NCBI GenBank assembly: GCA_016706255.1
Contig: JADJJZ010000030.1
Span: forward strand, 124,001-188,000
Length of the DNA stretch: 64,000 bases
Source of the DNA: Bacteroidota bacterium
GTDB taxonomy: Bacteria > Bacteroidota > Bacteroidia > Chitinophagales > BACL12
Reading direction: 5' to 3'
Below, piece after piece: positions 1 to 9,213 of the stretch. The position numbers and the translations under genes are program-made. The notes under the pieces are model-generated. The model did not search any database. It was given only the letters and a program-made list of their open reading frames with translations, and had not been told where the DNA came from. How positions within the stretch are numbered: position 1 is the first letter of the stretch; every line of letters begins with the position of its first letter.

Positions 1-658
1 CACCATTTGCAATAGCAACAACTATTGCTGATGTATGTCCGTTCGAAATAATATTTTGCATACTGCCATCTACATCCCACTCTCCTGCAAAACTGCTTGC
101 ATAATCAAACACATTCTGACCATCTTGCATATAAACAACAGGATAATAATTTGTTGATGTAAAATAATCGGGCGGTAAATAAATCCATATTCTTCTACTT
201 CGATTTAATTCCGGTATTTCAAAATTATAATCGAGTTGAATTACATTACCATTTATGGTATGTGTTCCGGTTTGATCTTCCCAATTGGCAACAGTAAAAG
301 TTAATTCACTGCCATCTGCAAAAACACCGGTTCTGTTTGGTAAAAAACTGCCATCTGCCATTGTTTCGCCTCTTGCCCAATCGCCTCTGGTGAATTTAAA
401 TTCAAAACTTTCGCCGTCAGCACCATCTAACGCAATAAAATAACTGCCATCAAAATCTTTTTGTAATTGGTATGCCGCATCACCAGGATTCCATGCATTA
501 AAAGTACCTGCAATAAATACAGAATCCAATACCGGCATAAAATATTGTGGCACAGAAACTACCCTTATTGTAGTTTGTGCAATAAGTTTGTTGTTCAATT
601 GAAAAAATATCATCAAAAACATCCAAAAAACACGCATCATCCTTGTTTTCCTTACCAT
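1..658 (-). CDS. Starch-binding-module esterase, 3' end beyond window
   Basis: An open frame of 219 codons runs from an ATG at 658 leftward off the window, so the C-terminus is missing. Residues about 8-28 form a signal peptide ending in LIAQ. Residues about 30-125 resemble a CBM20/CBM48-like starch or glycogen binding fold (VFIAGTFNAWNPGD, then FEFKFTRGDW). From about 150 the sequence matches the start of an esterase D / Fes-like alpha/beta hydrolase (SRRIWIYLPPDYF, YYPVVYMQDGQNVFD). The nucleophile elbow and the rest of the triad lie outside the window. The gene is divergent from a secreted amylase, so a role on alpha-glucans or their esters is inferred. An alternative start is the ATG at 640. 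The family call is fairly firm; the substrate is unknown. Confidence 0.8.
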   Translation of the reverse strand, partial: MVRKTRMMRVFWMFLMIFFQLNNKLIAQTTIRVVSVPQYFMPVLDSVFIAGTFNAWNPGDAAYQLQKDFDGSYFIALDGADGESFEFKFTRGDWARGETMADGSFLPNRTGVFADGSELTFTVANWEDQTGTHTINGNVIQLDYNFEIPELNRSRRIWIYLPPDYFTSTNYYPVVYMQDGQNVFDYASSFAGEWDVDGSMQNIISNGHTSAIVVAIANG

Positions 659-686
659 ATTTCCTTTAGCGTATACCATATTCACG

Positions 687-711
687 TATTTTTGTCTACT
701 TAACAAATATA
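687..711. promoter_or_regulatory. Divergent -7 promoter elements (TAnnTTTG type)
   Basis: TATTTTTG at 687-694 on the + strand fits the Bacteroidota -7 consensus ahead of the amylase gene. TATATTTG at 704-711 on the - strand fits it ahead of the esterase gene. No clear -33 TTG is seen for either, so the assignment rests on one motif and position in a 63-base divergent gap. Confidence 0.4.
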
Positions 712-721
712 GTCAGGTTAT

Positions 722-2977
722 ATGAAGAAGCTGTCGTTAATTACACTAACCCTCCTGGGTTTTTTTGCTTTTTCAACTAATACTGTAAAAAGTCAAACGC
801 CCGATTTTATGCTTCAGGGCTGGAACTGGGATTATCCGTTTTTTTATGCCGGAATTGGCAATCAAATCGATTATTTAGCTGCTGAAGGCGAAAATTTGAA
901 AAACGCTGGTTTCACTTATGTGTGGTTACCACCGCTGGCAAAGTCAATTTCTGGCTCAACCAGCATGGGTTATAATGTGCGTGATTATTATGATATCGGC
1001 GATTTCGGACCGGCAAGATGGGGCGACAGAGAAGGTTTTGAAAACATCAAAACCGTTTATAACTCGTTGGGAATCAACATGGTAGCAGATATGATTTTTA
1101 ATCACCGCGACGGAGGTGCCTGGGAAGATAACGGCGCTGTTGAAGGTTGGATTGAAAACATGAACTACACCAAAGTTGCCGCCGGCGACCAACCTTTTCC
1201 AAGCGACCGCTATCAGTGTTATCTGCCAATTGGCGGTGCAACCGGAAACGGAGCCGGAACCTATTATTTTAAAATACGGTCTGCAAGCGAACATCCCAAC
1301 TATTTTGACAAGCCTTATCAGGTGGTTTTTTGGACCAATACCGTTGCTGCCGATTACGTTACCGCTCCCACAACAGAGGCAGAACCCAATGGTGGTGGAG
1401 ATTGTGGCGAATCGAACAACGTTATTCTGTTAGGAAAACGCAAAAATGCCACAATTGATAATGCAGGTTGTAAAACTGATGAATTCGCACTGACAATTTC
1501 GGCTGCCGATTTTAATGCAGCAGGCGATACCATCTGGTTTAAAATGGTGAACACCGGTGGTGGTGGCCTCGGCGATATGACTGACCACTATGTATATGGC
1601 TTGTGGAACGGCGCTTTGGGGGCAGATGTTCAATCTCAGATAAAATTTCAGACTGCTACCGATTTTACAAATTTGCCAAGCGGACAAGGCTCCATGAGTT
1701 ATCTCAATTTTAAACCGAATGGCAATCCAACACAATTAGCAGGCGATCAGGATGCATTTTATTTTTATTATGATATCGACCAATATGTTCCTTCCACTAA
1801 AACTGTTTTATACGACTACACAAAATATTTATGGAGTGATGAAGATATAAGAGGTTTTCGTTTCGATGCGGTTAAACATTTTCCGGGATGGTTTATTGGT
1901 GATTTAATGGATGAATTGCATGATAGTGGCATGAACCCGGGGATGATTGTGGGTGAAAATTATGATTTTACACCTTCCGTATTAAAAGGCTGGTTAGATG
2001 ATGTTATGTTCAACATGGATGATGATACCAAAGCCGCAATTAATGTTCGTGTGTTTGATTTTGCTTTGAGAAATAATTTAGAGCAAGCTTGTGATGCATT
2101 TGGATTCGATGTGCGCAATGTATTTAATTCAGGCATTGTAGATGGCGCAGGTGGAAGCGGATTTAATGTCGTAACATTTATAAATAATCATGATTTTCGT
2201 GATCCCGGTCAGCCAGTAGATAATGACCCGATTTTAGCTTATGCTTATATCTTAACCAATAATAAGCTTGGAATTCCATGTGTGTATTTTTCCGATTATT
2301 ATAGTCCGCTTAATTTACGTTATCAAATTAACGGGTTAATGGAAGCACATCGTCGTTATATTTATGGTGCTACACAGGTTGATTATCTAAGTCGCTATAG
2401 TTCACCATATTTTGCAAATTATATTTCAGGCGGTGCAAATACTTCTTTAATATATCAAACCAGTTATGCTGAAAGTGGAAGAGAAGTTGTTGTTGCAATA
2501 AATTTTTCAGGTAACACATTAAAAGTTGATCAAACAATAAATACTGCAAATATCGCTGCAGGAGATACACTTACCGATATTTTTGCACAAACCATTTATC
2601 CATTCATAACTGTTCAGAATGACAACCAGATTTATCTGGAAATTCCACCGCGCAGTTTTGCCGTTTTTGTTGAAGGCGATTTGCAGGATGAATTAATTGA
2701 TATCAGCACACCTGTTTCCGTTACTTCAATTCCGGGCGAATTAGCATTTCAGTTATTTCCCAATCCGGCAACCGACTTAGTTACTTTCGATTTTCCGCTT
2801 GTGAATAATAATAATTTATTAATCTCCATTTACGATATAACAGGTAATGTTGTTTTGCAACAAAATAATTTATCTACACAAAATACTATCTCAACAAAAA
2901 ATTTAATTTCAGGAACATATTTAATTCAAATTATTCAGGATGACACTATCCGAATAGCAAAATTTATTAAACAATAA
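722..2977 (+). CDS. Secreted GH13 alpha-amylase with T9SS sorting domain
   Basis: This 751-residue protein hydrolyses alpha-1,4-glucans, probably at the cell surface. A signal peptide (1-25, ending VKSQ) precedes a GH13 barrel. The four family regions are visible: D123-H128 (DMIFNH), GFRFDAVKH with nucleophile D382, GEN with acid/base E412, and NNHD with transition-state stabiliser D491. About 250 residues separate regions I and II, more than usual, because the B-domain area carries a Gly- and Cys-containing insertion at about 170-330. The last 80 residues are a type A T9SS domain (FQLFPNPATD, then GTYLIQI), so export and surface anchoring by T9SS is expected. It starts a run with GapN one base downstream and MalQ. 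Family call firm; exact specificity not known. Confidence 0.93.
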   Translation: MKKLSLITLTLLGFFAFSTNTVKSQTPDFMLQGWNWDYPFFYAGIGNQIDYLAAEGENLKNAGFTYVWLPPLAKSISGSTSMGYNVRDYYDIGDFGPARWGDREGFENIKTVYNSLGINMVADMIFNHRDGGAWEDNGAVEGWIENMNYTKVAAGDQPFPSDRYQCYLPIGGATGNGAGTYYFKIRSASEHPNYFDKPYQVVFWTNTVAADYVTAPTTEAEPNGGGDCGESNNVILLGKRKNATIDNAGCKTDEFALTISAADFNAAGDTIWFKMVNTGGGGLGDMTDHYVYGLWNGALGADVQSQIKFQTATDFTNLPSGQGSMSYLNFKPNGNPTQLAGDQDAFYFYYDIDQYVPSTKTVLYDYTKYLWSDEDIRGFRFDAVKHFPGWFIGDLMDELHDSGMNPGMIVGENYDFTPSVLKGWLDDVMFNMDDDTKAAINVRVFDFALRNNLEQACDAFGFDVRNVFNSGIVDGAGGSGFNVVTFINNHDFRDPGQPVDNDPILAYAYILTNNKLGIPCVYFSDYYSPLNLRYQINGLMEAHRRYIYGATQVDYLSRYSSPYFANYISGGANTSLIYQTSYAESGREVVVAINFSGNTLKVDQTINTANIAAGDTLTDIFAQTIYPFITVQNDNQIYLEIPPRSFAVFVEGDLQDELIDISTPVSVTSIPGELAFQLFPNPATDLVTFDFPLVNNNNLLISIYDITGNVVLQQNNLSTQNTISTKNLISGTYLIQIIQDDTIRIAKFIKQ

Positions 2978-2978
2978 A

Positions 2979-4613
2979 ATGACAACAGAACAAACAGCAT
3001 CAATTTTTGCAAACATATTTCCAACCGCGGATGCAATTCCGGAAAATGCGAAGTTAGACTTACCAATTAAGCAGGCGCAATATTTAATTAACGGTGAATT
3101 CAGAACATGGACAGGTGAATTTACACCGATTTACTCTCCGGTATATATTAAAAACGGTGAACAATACGAACATGTGAAAGTAGGCGAAGTGCCGCATTAC
3201 ACTGTAGAAGAAGCGATGAGCGCATTACACGCTGCTGTAAACGCCTATGACCTCGGCCGTGGCGAATGGCCTACCATGCCGGTAAAAAAACGTATTGCCT
3301 GTCTGGTAAACTTCACAGAAAAAATGAAAACCAAACGTGAGGAAGTAGTTCGTTTATTAATGTGGGAAATTGGAAAATCAAGAGCTGATTCAGAAAAAGA
3401 ATTCGACAGAACAGTTCAATATATTTATGATACGATTGATGCATTAAAAGAATTAGACCGAACTACATCTAAAATACAGAAAGAAGAAGGGATATATGCA
3501 CAAATTCGTCGTGGTCCGCTTGGTGTAGTGTTATGTATGGGGCCATATAATTATCCGCTGAATGAAACATTTAGTACGTTGATTCCTGCATTAATTATGG
3601 GAAATAGTATTTTATTTAAACCGGCTAAATATGGTGTATTACTAATTAACCCGTTGCAGGAATGTTTCCGTGATAGTTTTCCAGCGGGTGTGGTAAATAT
3701 GTTGTATGGTGAGGGAAAAGAAATAATTACCCCAATAATGGAATCAGGTAAAGTTGATGTATTTGCATTTATTGGAACAAGTCGAGTTGCAAATATTATT
3801 CGCAAATCACATCCAAAACCAAACAGGTTACGTGCTTGTTTAGGATTAGAAGCAAAAAATCCTGCAATTATTTTACCGGATGCCGATTTAGAAATTGCTG
3901 CCAGCGAATGTATTACCGGAAGTTTATCATTTAATGGCCAGCGATGTACGGCATTAAAAATAATTTTTGTGCACGAAAGTATTGCTGTTCCGTTTATGGA
4001 ATTATATAAACAAAAATTAGCCGCATTAAAATATGGTATGCCTTGGGCAGAAAAAGTAATGATAACGCCATTACCTGAAGAAAATAAAGCGCAATATTTA
4101 AAAGAGTTGATTGATGATGCAAATAACCACGGTGCAAAAATTATGAATGAACATGGCGGAGAAAACTTTTTAAGTTTTAATTATCCTGCAGTACTTTTTC
4201 CTGTGAATGAAAATATGCGCGTTTGGCATGAAGAACAATTTGGTCCGGTAGTTCCTGTTGCTACTTTTAAAGATATCAACGAACCAATCACTTATATTCA
4301 AAACAGTAATTATGGTCAGCAGGTGGCAGTTTTTGGAACCGACCATGATAAAATGGCGAAATTGATTGACCCATTGGTAAATCAGGTTTGTCGTGTAAAT
4401 ATTAATTCACAGTGTCAGCGCGGACCGGATAAATATCCTTTTAATGGAAGAAAAGATTCGGCGGAAGGTACTTTGAGTGTTCAGGATGCATTACGTGTAT
4501 TCAGTATCAGAACCACGGTTGCCTTTAAGGATTCAGCTATTAACCGCGACATGGTAAATGATATTTTAGAAAACCGCAAATCGAATTTCCTTTCTACAGA
4601 TTATATTTTGTAA
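2979..4613 (+). CDS. gapN: NADP-dependent non-phosphorylating glyceraldehyde-3-phosphate dehydrogenase
   Basis: An aldehyde dehydrogenase superfamily enzyme of 544 residues, predicted to oxidise glyceraldehyde 3-phosphate to 3-phosphoglycerate with NADP+ in the cytoplasm, giving NADPH and bypassing the ATP-forming GAPDH/PGK steps. GPYNYPLNE in the cofactor-binding half, catalytic E291 (GLEAKNP) and nucleophile C323 (FNGQRCTALK) match the GapN subfamily rather than generic ALDHs. No signal peptide is present, in contrast to the upstream amylase. Its ATG lies one base after the amylase stop, so co-transcription and probably coupled translation are expected. The context suggests it handles triose phosphate from starch sugars. 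It is slightly longer than typical GapN (about 475-500). Confidence 0.9.
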   Translation: MTTEQTASIFANIFPTADAIPENAKLDLPIKQAQYLINGEFRTWTGEFTPIYSPVYIKNGEQYEHVKVGEVPHYTVEEAMSALHAAVNAYDLGRGEWPTMPVKKRIACLVNFTEKMKTKREEVVRLLMWEIGKSRADSEKEFDRTVQYIYDTIDALKELDRTTSKIQKEEGIYAQIRRGPLGVVLCMGPYNYPLNETFSTLIPALIMGNSILFKPAKYGVLLINPLQECFRDSFPAGVVNMLYGEGKEIITPIMESGKVDVFAFIGTSRVANIIRKSHPKPNRLRACLGLEAKNPAIILPDADLEIAASECITGSLSFNGQRCTALKIIFVHESIAVPFMELYKQKLAALKYGMPWAEKVMITPLPEENKAQYLKELIDDANNHGAKIMNEHGGENFLSFNYPAVLFPVNENMRVWHEEQFGPVVPVATFKDINEPITYIQNSNYGQQVAVFGTDHDKMAKLIDPLVNQVCRVNINSQCQRGPDKYPFNGRKDSAEGTLSVQDALRVFSIRTTVAFKDSAINRDMVNDILENRKSNFLSTDYIL

Positions 4614-4641
4614 TTCCGTTTCCAATATATTTGTCAGCAAT

Positions 4642-6123
4642 ATGAATAAACGTGCATCCGGAATATTATTGCATCCAACCTCCCTGCCGGGAAAATATGG
4701 TATGGGGGCTTTAGGGAAAGAGGCGAAAGCATTTATTGACTTTTTAAGCCGAGCCCGCCAAACTTATTGGCAAATATTACCGCTGGGACCAACCGGGTAT
4801 GGCGATTCACCATATCAGTGTTTTTCCAGCAATGCCGGAAATCCGTATTTGATTGATATTGATGAGTTGGTAGCTGATGGATTAATTACCGATGCTGATA
4901 TCCCTGAATTAACCGTTGAAGATGAAACTCGAATTAATTATGGTGATGTAATTGACCATAAAATGGCCATCCTCAAAAAAGCAAAAACCAATTTTAATCC
5001 GGAAGGCAATGCTGAATTCGCATTTTTTTTACAGGCAAATGCACATTGGTTAAACGATTATGCCTTATTTATGGCATTAAAAGAAAAATTCGATAAGCGA
5101 CCTTGGTATGAATGGGAAAACGATTATCGTTTGCGCAATAAAACAGTTTTGGAAAATGAAACAATTGCGTTAAAAGAAAGTATTTCATTTCAACAATTTA
5201 TTCAATATATTTTTTTTAAACAATGGAATACGATTAAAAATTACGCAAATGCAAATGGCGTAAAAATTATTGGTGATATTCCTATTTATGTTGCGATGGA
5301 CAGCAGCGATACCTGGTGTAATCCTGAATTATTTCAATTTGACAGCAATAAAAATCCTATTGTAGTTGGTGGTTGTCCGCCCGATTATTTCAGCGAGACC
5401 GGTCAGCTTTGGGGCAATCCGATTTTTAATTACAATAAAATGGAAGAGGATGGTTTTGCATGGTGGATTAACCGTATTCGCGCGAGTTTAGCATTATATG
5501 ATTGGGTTCGCGTAGATCACTTCAGAGGATTTTCAGGATATTGGAGTATTCCCTATGGCGAACCAACTGCCATCAACGGAGCATGGATTACCGGTCCGGG
5601 GAAAAAACTATTTTACGCAATTAAAAATGTATTGGGAGAAATTCCAATTATTGCAGAAGACCTCGGATTAATTACACCGGATGTAACAGAATTGCGCGAT
5701 CATTTTAATTTGCCGGGAATGAAAATATTACAATTTGCATTCGACAGCAGTGAGGCAAACGATTATATTCCACATAATTATATTAAAAATTGTGTTGTAT
5801 ACACCGGAACTCATGACAACGACACAATTATTGGCTGGTTTGAAAAAGCTGCTGAAGCTGATAAAAAATATTTCCTCAATTACATTAACAGCGACGGAAC
5901 GGATATTTGTAAAGATTTAATTCGCGCCGCCTGGGCAAGTGTTGCAAATACCGCCATTATTCCAATGCAGGATTTGTTGCGACTTGGTGGTGAAGCAAGA
6001 ATGAATTTACCGGGCACCACTGTAAATAATTGGTTGTGGAGGATGAAAGGCGATGATTTGCAGGATGATTTAGCAAATGAATTGCGTACATTAACAGTAT
6101 TGTACGACAGAGCAGCAAAATAA
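4642..6123 (+). CDS. malQ: 4-alpha-glucanotransferase (amylomaltase, GH77)
   Basis: A 493-residue cytoplasmic enzyme that transfers glucan segments between maltodextrins and releases glucose. The N-terminus (GILLHPTSLPGKYGMG) and LPLGPTGYGDSPYQ are family hallmarks. Catalytic residues are visible as D292 (VRVDHFRGF), E339 (IIAEDLG) and D392 (GTHDNDT). Length is normal for bacterial MalQ. It begins 28 bases after gapN on the same strand and completes the amylase-gapN-malQ run, so it probably processes oligosaccharides imported after surface amylolysis. The ATG is preceded by no strong Shine-Dalgarno sequence, as is usual in this phylum. Confidence 0.95.
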   Translation: MNKRASGILLHPTSLPGKYGMGALGKEAKAFIDFLSRARQTYWQILPLGPTGYGDSPYQCFSSNAGNPYLIDIDELVADGLITDADIPELTVEDETRINYGDVIDHKMAILKKAKTNFNPEGNAEFAFFLQANAHWLNDYALFMALKEKFDKRPWYEWENDYRLRNKTVLENETIALKESISFQQFIQYIFFKQWNTIKNYANANGVKIIGDIPIYVAMDSSDTWCNPELFQFDSNKNPIVVGGCPPDYFSETGQLWGNPIFNYNKMEEDGFAWWINRIRASLALYDWVRVDHFRGFSGYWSIPYGEPTAINGAWITGPGKKLFYAIKNVLGEIPIIAEDLGLITPDVTELRDHFNLPGMKILQFAFDSSEANDYIPHNYIKNCVVYTGTHDNDTIIGWFEKAAEADKKYFLNYINSDGTDICKDLIRAAWASVANTAIIPMQDLLRLGGEARMNLPGTTVNNWLWRMKGDDLQDDLANELRTLTVLYDRAAK

Positions 6124-6128
6124 AAGTT

Positions 6129-6174
6129 CAATTAAATTTTAATTGTGTTGATTATTGAATTATATTAATTCAAT
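6129..6174. terminator. AT-rich hairpins between convergent genes
   Basis: Two AT-rich inverted repeats lie between malQ and the cytochrome gene: CAATTAAA/TTTAATTG at 6129-6145 and ATTGAAT/ATTCAAT at 6154-6174. They could act as weak bidirectional terminators. There is no GC-rich stem or long T tract, so the call is tentative. Confidence 0.25.
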
Positions 6175-7051
6175 GGTCAACACCTTCAATTGTCTTAGCA
6201 TTTTGTGGATTAGTTCCCTGTATAGAAATAATATAAGCCACAAGCTGACCAACTTCTTCAGGTGTTAAAACACTTCTCCAACCAGGCATCGCTTTTTCCG
6301 GCACTCCGTTAAATATTATTTCTGCAATATTTTCATTTGTTCCGCCATGCTTCCAATAGGAGTCTGTTAGATTTGGCCCTACAATTCCTTCTCCCTTACT
6401 ACCATGGCAAGTAAAACAATATACACTAAATAAGGCTGATCCCTTCTCTTTACTTCCCTCTTTGGTAATTTCAAATCGAATTGTTTCAGCAGCAAAGGAA
6501 TAAGCGCTATCCCATTTTTTTTGTTCAGCTATTCGTTTTGCTTTTAGGCTTTCGCTTTGTGGAACATTTATTAAATAAGCCATTAGTGCCAAGGCTTCAC
6601 TATTGGGGTTCAAATAAATATCGAGTAATTTAAAAGTATCGCTAAGTGCGCGGGCCCCATCTTGAATGCTATTCCATTGTTCTTCGGTAATGTTACCGAT
6701 GTTTTTTTCAAATGAATTTTTGTTAATAACTCCAGATGGCAAATACTGATTTGGTTTCTTTTTGGAGCCAGCCTCCAGCGCTGCCGGATTTAAAAGATAT
6801 GTATAAATAAATTCCTTGGTATATAATTCACCCAACCCGTCCAGACTCTTAATTTTCTTATCTTCAGATTGATCAAATGAATGGCATTTATCACATTTAT
6901 CTCTCGTGAATAGGTATTTGCCATAATCTGCTAAACTTACTGAAATAGTATCAGCAGTATTACTTGAATAAGTACTATTGTGTTGATTTTTAAATGATAG
7001 CAGAAACGTAACTATAATTACGCTAGCTATAACAATTAAATTTCTTCCCAA
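6170..7051 (-). CDS. Dihaem c-type cytochrome, CcoP-like C-terminal domain
   Basis: A 293-residue electron-transfer protein with an N-terminal membrane anchor or signal (residues 4-20) and two haem c sites, C53-x-x-C56-H57 and C212-x-x-C215-H216. The second domain (GPNLTDSYWKHGG, axial M255 in KAMPGW, then IISIQGTNP) closely resembles the C-terminal haem domain of Bacteroidota cbb3 oxidase subunit CcoP. The first domain looks like a class I cytochrome c. No oxidase genes lie nearby, so it may be a free periplasmic or membrane-tethered carrier. No ATG fits the start: the frame opens with TTG at 7051, just before the anchor, and no upstream in-frame ATG precedes the stop. Confidence 0.8.
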   Translation of the reverse strand: MGRNLIVIASVIIVTFLLSFKNQHNSTYSSNTADTISVSLADYGKYLFTRDKCDKCHSFDQSEDKKIKSLDGLGELYTKEFIYTYLLNPAALEAGSKKKPNQYLPSGVINKNSFEKNIGNITEEQWNSIQDGARALSDTFKLLDIYLNPNSEALALMAYLINVPQSESLKAKRIAEQKKWDSAYSFAAETIRFEITKEGSKEKGSALFSVYCFTCHGSKGEGIVGPNLTDSYWKHGGTNENIAEIIFNGVPEKAMPGWRSVLTPEEVGQLVAYIISIQGTNPQNAKTIEGVDH

Positions 7052-7090
7052 TGTAGTTTTAATTACGTTGTAGTCAACTTTTGTTGTTGT

Positions 7091-7729
7091 TTAAAACAAC
7101 ATCCCAATAGACAGCCCGCCATCAAACACCATTGGTGAATCACCAAAATGGATATGCGAATATTTGTAGAATTTATTTTGTTCCTGATAAAAATCAGGTG
7201 GTATATCTGTTTTTTCGCTTATCCAGTCGCCACCATAACCCAATCCAAACCACAAATCAAAAACAATTAAATCAGATAAAATCCATTGATTGCCCATACA
7301 TAATAATAAAGATGCAGAAAAGTCTGAGCCATCAACATTTCCAAGATATTCAATACCATCTATGTAATTATAATAATAGGTTTGATAATTATATTGAAAA
7401 TAATTTAATAACACTTCAGGTTTAAAATAAGGACCTTTAAAGTCGTTTGTATTGGCATCATCTTTATTAAAATATAAACGTGGCCCAACAGCTAAATAAC
7501 CACCACCGAATTTTTCGTGCAAATAATAATCGCCAAGTTTTAATCCAATTAAACCGGCTTCAATATCTAAAGAAGTAAAATTACTTTTTGGTTTTTCGAA
7601 GGCAAATCCAAAACAACCGGCAACAGGTGAAAAGAAATCATACTTAATAGCATAACCTTTATCACTTGTTTGCGCGTTTATGTTATTTATAACAACAAAA
7701 AACAAAAATAACGGGATCAGTTTTTTCAT
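7091..7729 (-). CDS. Predicted outer-membrane beta-barrel-like protein, unknown function
   Basis: A protein of 212 residues. I chose the ATG at 7729 rather than an upstream non-ATG extension because it starts a good signal peptide (MKKLIPLFLFFVV, ending INAQ). The mature part alternates short aromatic and glycine-rich stretches (GLIGLKLGDYYL, GGGYLAVGPRLYF, LWFGLGYGGDW) and ends in a hydrophobic residue (GMLF), as small outer-membrane barrels do. No named family was recognised. It sits between the cytochrome gene (39 bases on) and the MFS transporter gene on the same strand. Confidence 0.6.
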   Translation of the reverse strand: MKKLIPLFLFFVVINNINAQTSDKGYAIKYDFFSPVAGCFGFAFEKPKSNFTSLDIEAGLIGLKLGDYYLHEKFGGGYLAVGPRLYFNKDDANTNDFKGPYFKPEVLLNYFQYNYQTYYYNYIDGIEYLGNVDGSDFSASLLLCMGNQWILSDLIVFDLWFGLGYGGDWISEKTDIPPDFYQEQNKFYKYSHIHFGDSPMVFDGGLSIGMLF

Positions 7730-7778
7730 AACAGGATATTTATTTAATAGTATAAAGTTACTGCATAAACAGCGAAAA

Positions 7779-9065
7779 TTATGCCTCAAAACGTTTTTCT
7801 TTTACTAATCGCCACATTACGAAACTCAAAAATAAACTGACCGCACTAATTTCAAATATGATGTCTTTATTAGCCGCTGAGCTTACAAACTGAGCAATGA
7901 TAAGGCTTACCACCAATTGCGGAATTACAATACTCATATTAAAAATCCCCATAAACAAACCCATACGTTGTTTATTCACTTTTTCGCTCATAATGGCAAA
8001 CGGCAAACTTACAATAGCCGCCCAGCCGATTCCGGCCAATGCCATACAACAATACAATGCAGTCACACTATTGCCAATCCAAACAATTAATCCATAAGCA
8101 ATACTCATTACAAGTAAACAAGTAGATTGCACAGCTATACGTCCGAACTTTTTAGTAAGCGGTTCTAACACAATTGCCGGTAAAAATGCGCCAACAGCAT
8201 TTAATATCAGAAAAGAATATCCAATTATCTGCCCAATTTTATTATTCTGGTCGTCATTGAGTGTTGCCGAATCGTTGGTATTAAATAACATCTGCGAAGC
8301 ATAAGCAAACATGAACACAAACATCGTTTGAACGCCAATCCAGGAAAAGGCATTTGCGAGATAAATTTTAATCAATTCATTAACTTCCGCTTTTTGTGTA
8401 TGTGCCTGAATGTCGAGTGCATTAATTTCAGCATCAGTAGTATCTGCCTGTAATTGTTTTGGTTCCTCTATAAAAAACACCGGAATTATACTAAATGCCA
8501 ATACTATAAATACGCCTACATAAATTAATGTATAATTACTAAAATATGCCCCTAAAAAATAGGCGCCAACCCCAAGTGTTCCTGAAACTGTTTGCATCCA
8601 GGTATATCCTTTTGTGCGCGCTTTACCATCGGGTGTTACATCTGTTATTATACTTCTGGTAGGATTAAATCCTAGATTAATTGCCAAATCGAGTGTGGTA
8701 GCCACCGCCAGGGCAATCGGAATAAGGCTTTCTGAGCCAAACAATTTTTGAATAACATCAAGATTGGGTAAACAAATTAGCATGAGCGCCGCTATCGTGC
8801 CACCAATAATAATAAATGGTCTTCTTCTTCCACCCCAAAACCATGCATTGTCCGATACCAACCCTACCAATAATTGCATTACCAATCCTGCAAGTGGTCC
8901 GCTCGCCCAGATTAAACCAATTTCATCAATTTCGAGATGGTATTTTGTAGATAAAATCCAGCTCAGTGCACTTATCTGCACACATAATGCAAACCCCATT
9001 GCCGTCGCAGGCATGGCTAATATGGCATAAAATGAATTACTTAGCTTTTTTTGAATGGACAACAT
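7779..9065 (-). CDS. MFS sugar transporter, SLC45/GPH-like
   Basis: A 428-residue inner-membrane carrier with about 12 hydrophobic segments. The loop after helix 2 (LLVGLVSDNAWFWGGRRRPFI) carries the GRRRP signature shared by sucrose/maltose carriers of the SLC45-like group, and a second half repeats the pattern (FGRIAVQS). It probably imports maltose or short maltodextrins with a cation. A cytoplasmic linker at about 195-215 is rich in Asp and Glu. It is divergent from a paralogous transporter at 9261, with a candidate operator in the shared 195-base gap. The start ATG at 9065 directly precedes an amphipathic N-terminus. Confidence 0.85.
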   Translation of the reverse strand: MLSIQKKLSNSFYAILAMPATAMGFALCVQISALSWILSTKYHLEIDEIGLIWASGPLAGLVMQLLVGLVSDNAWFWGGRRRPFIIIGGTIAALMLICLPNLDVIQKLFGSESLIPIALAVATTLDLAINLGFNPTRSIITDVTPDGKARTKGYTWMQTVSGTLGVGAYFLGAYFSNYTLIYVGVFIVLAFSIIPVFFIEEPKQLQADTTDAEINALDIQAHTQKAEVNELIKIYLANAFSWIGVQTMFVFMFAYASQMLFNTNDSATLNDDQNNKIGQIIGYSFLILNAVGAFLPAIVLEPLTKKFGRIAVQSTCLLVMSIAYGLIVWIGNSVTALYCCMALAGIGWAAIVSLPFAIMSEKVNKQRMGLFMGIFNMSIVIPQLVVSLIIAQFVSSAANKDIIFEISAVSLFLSFVMWRLVKEKRFEA

Positions 9066-9081
9066 GTTGTGACATTTATTA

Positions 9082-9100
9082 ATTGAACAACCGGTTCAAT
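9082..9100. promoter_or_regulatory. Candidate operator palindrome between two sugar-transporter genes
   Basis: An inverted repeat ATTGAAC-aaccg-GTTCAAT with 7-base arms contains the perfect palindrome AACCGGTT. It lies between a -7-like TATATTTA (- strand, 9107-9114) and the start of the leftward transporter. A LacI/MalR-type repressor site is possible. No regulator gene of that type occurs in the window, and no second copy was found near susC or the amylase. Confidence 0.4.
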
Positions 9101-9213
9101 CGGCAATAAATATACAAAATGCGGGAAAGTAGACAATGCGGATTTAACGTTATTCAGATTGGTTATTGTTGAAATTACAAAAAGTGGTTTTTTTAACGCC
9201 GCTAACCTGCTTT

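Noticed and set aside
467..703. A 78-codon + strand frame
   Set aside because: It is antisense to the well-supported partial esterase gene and has no protein-like features.
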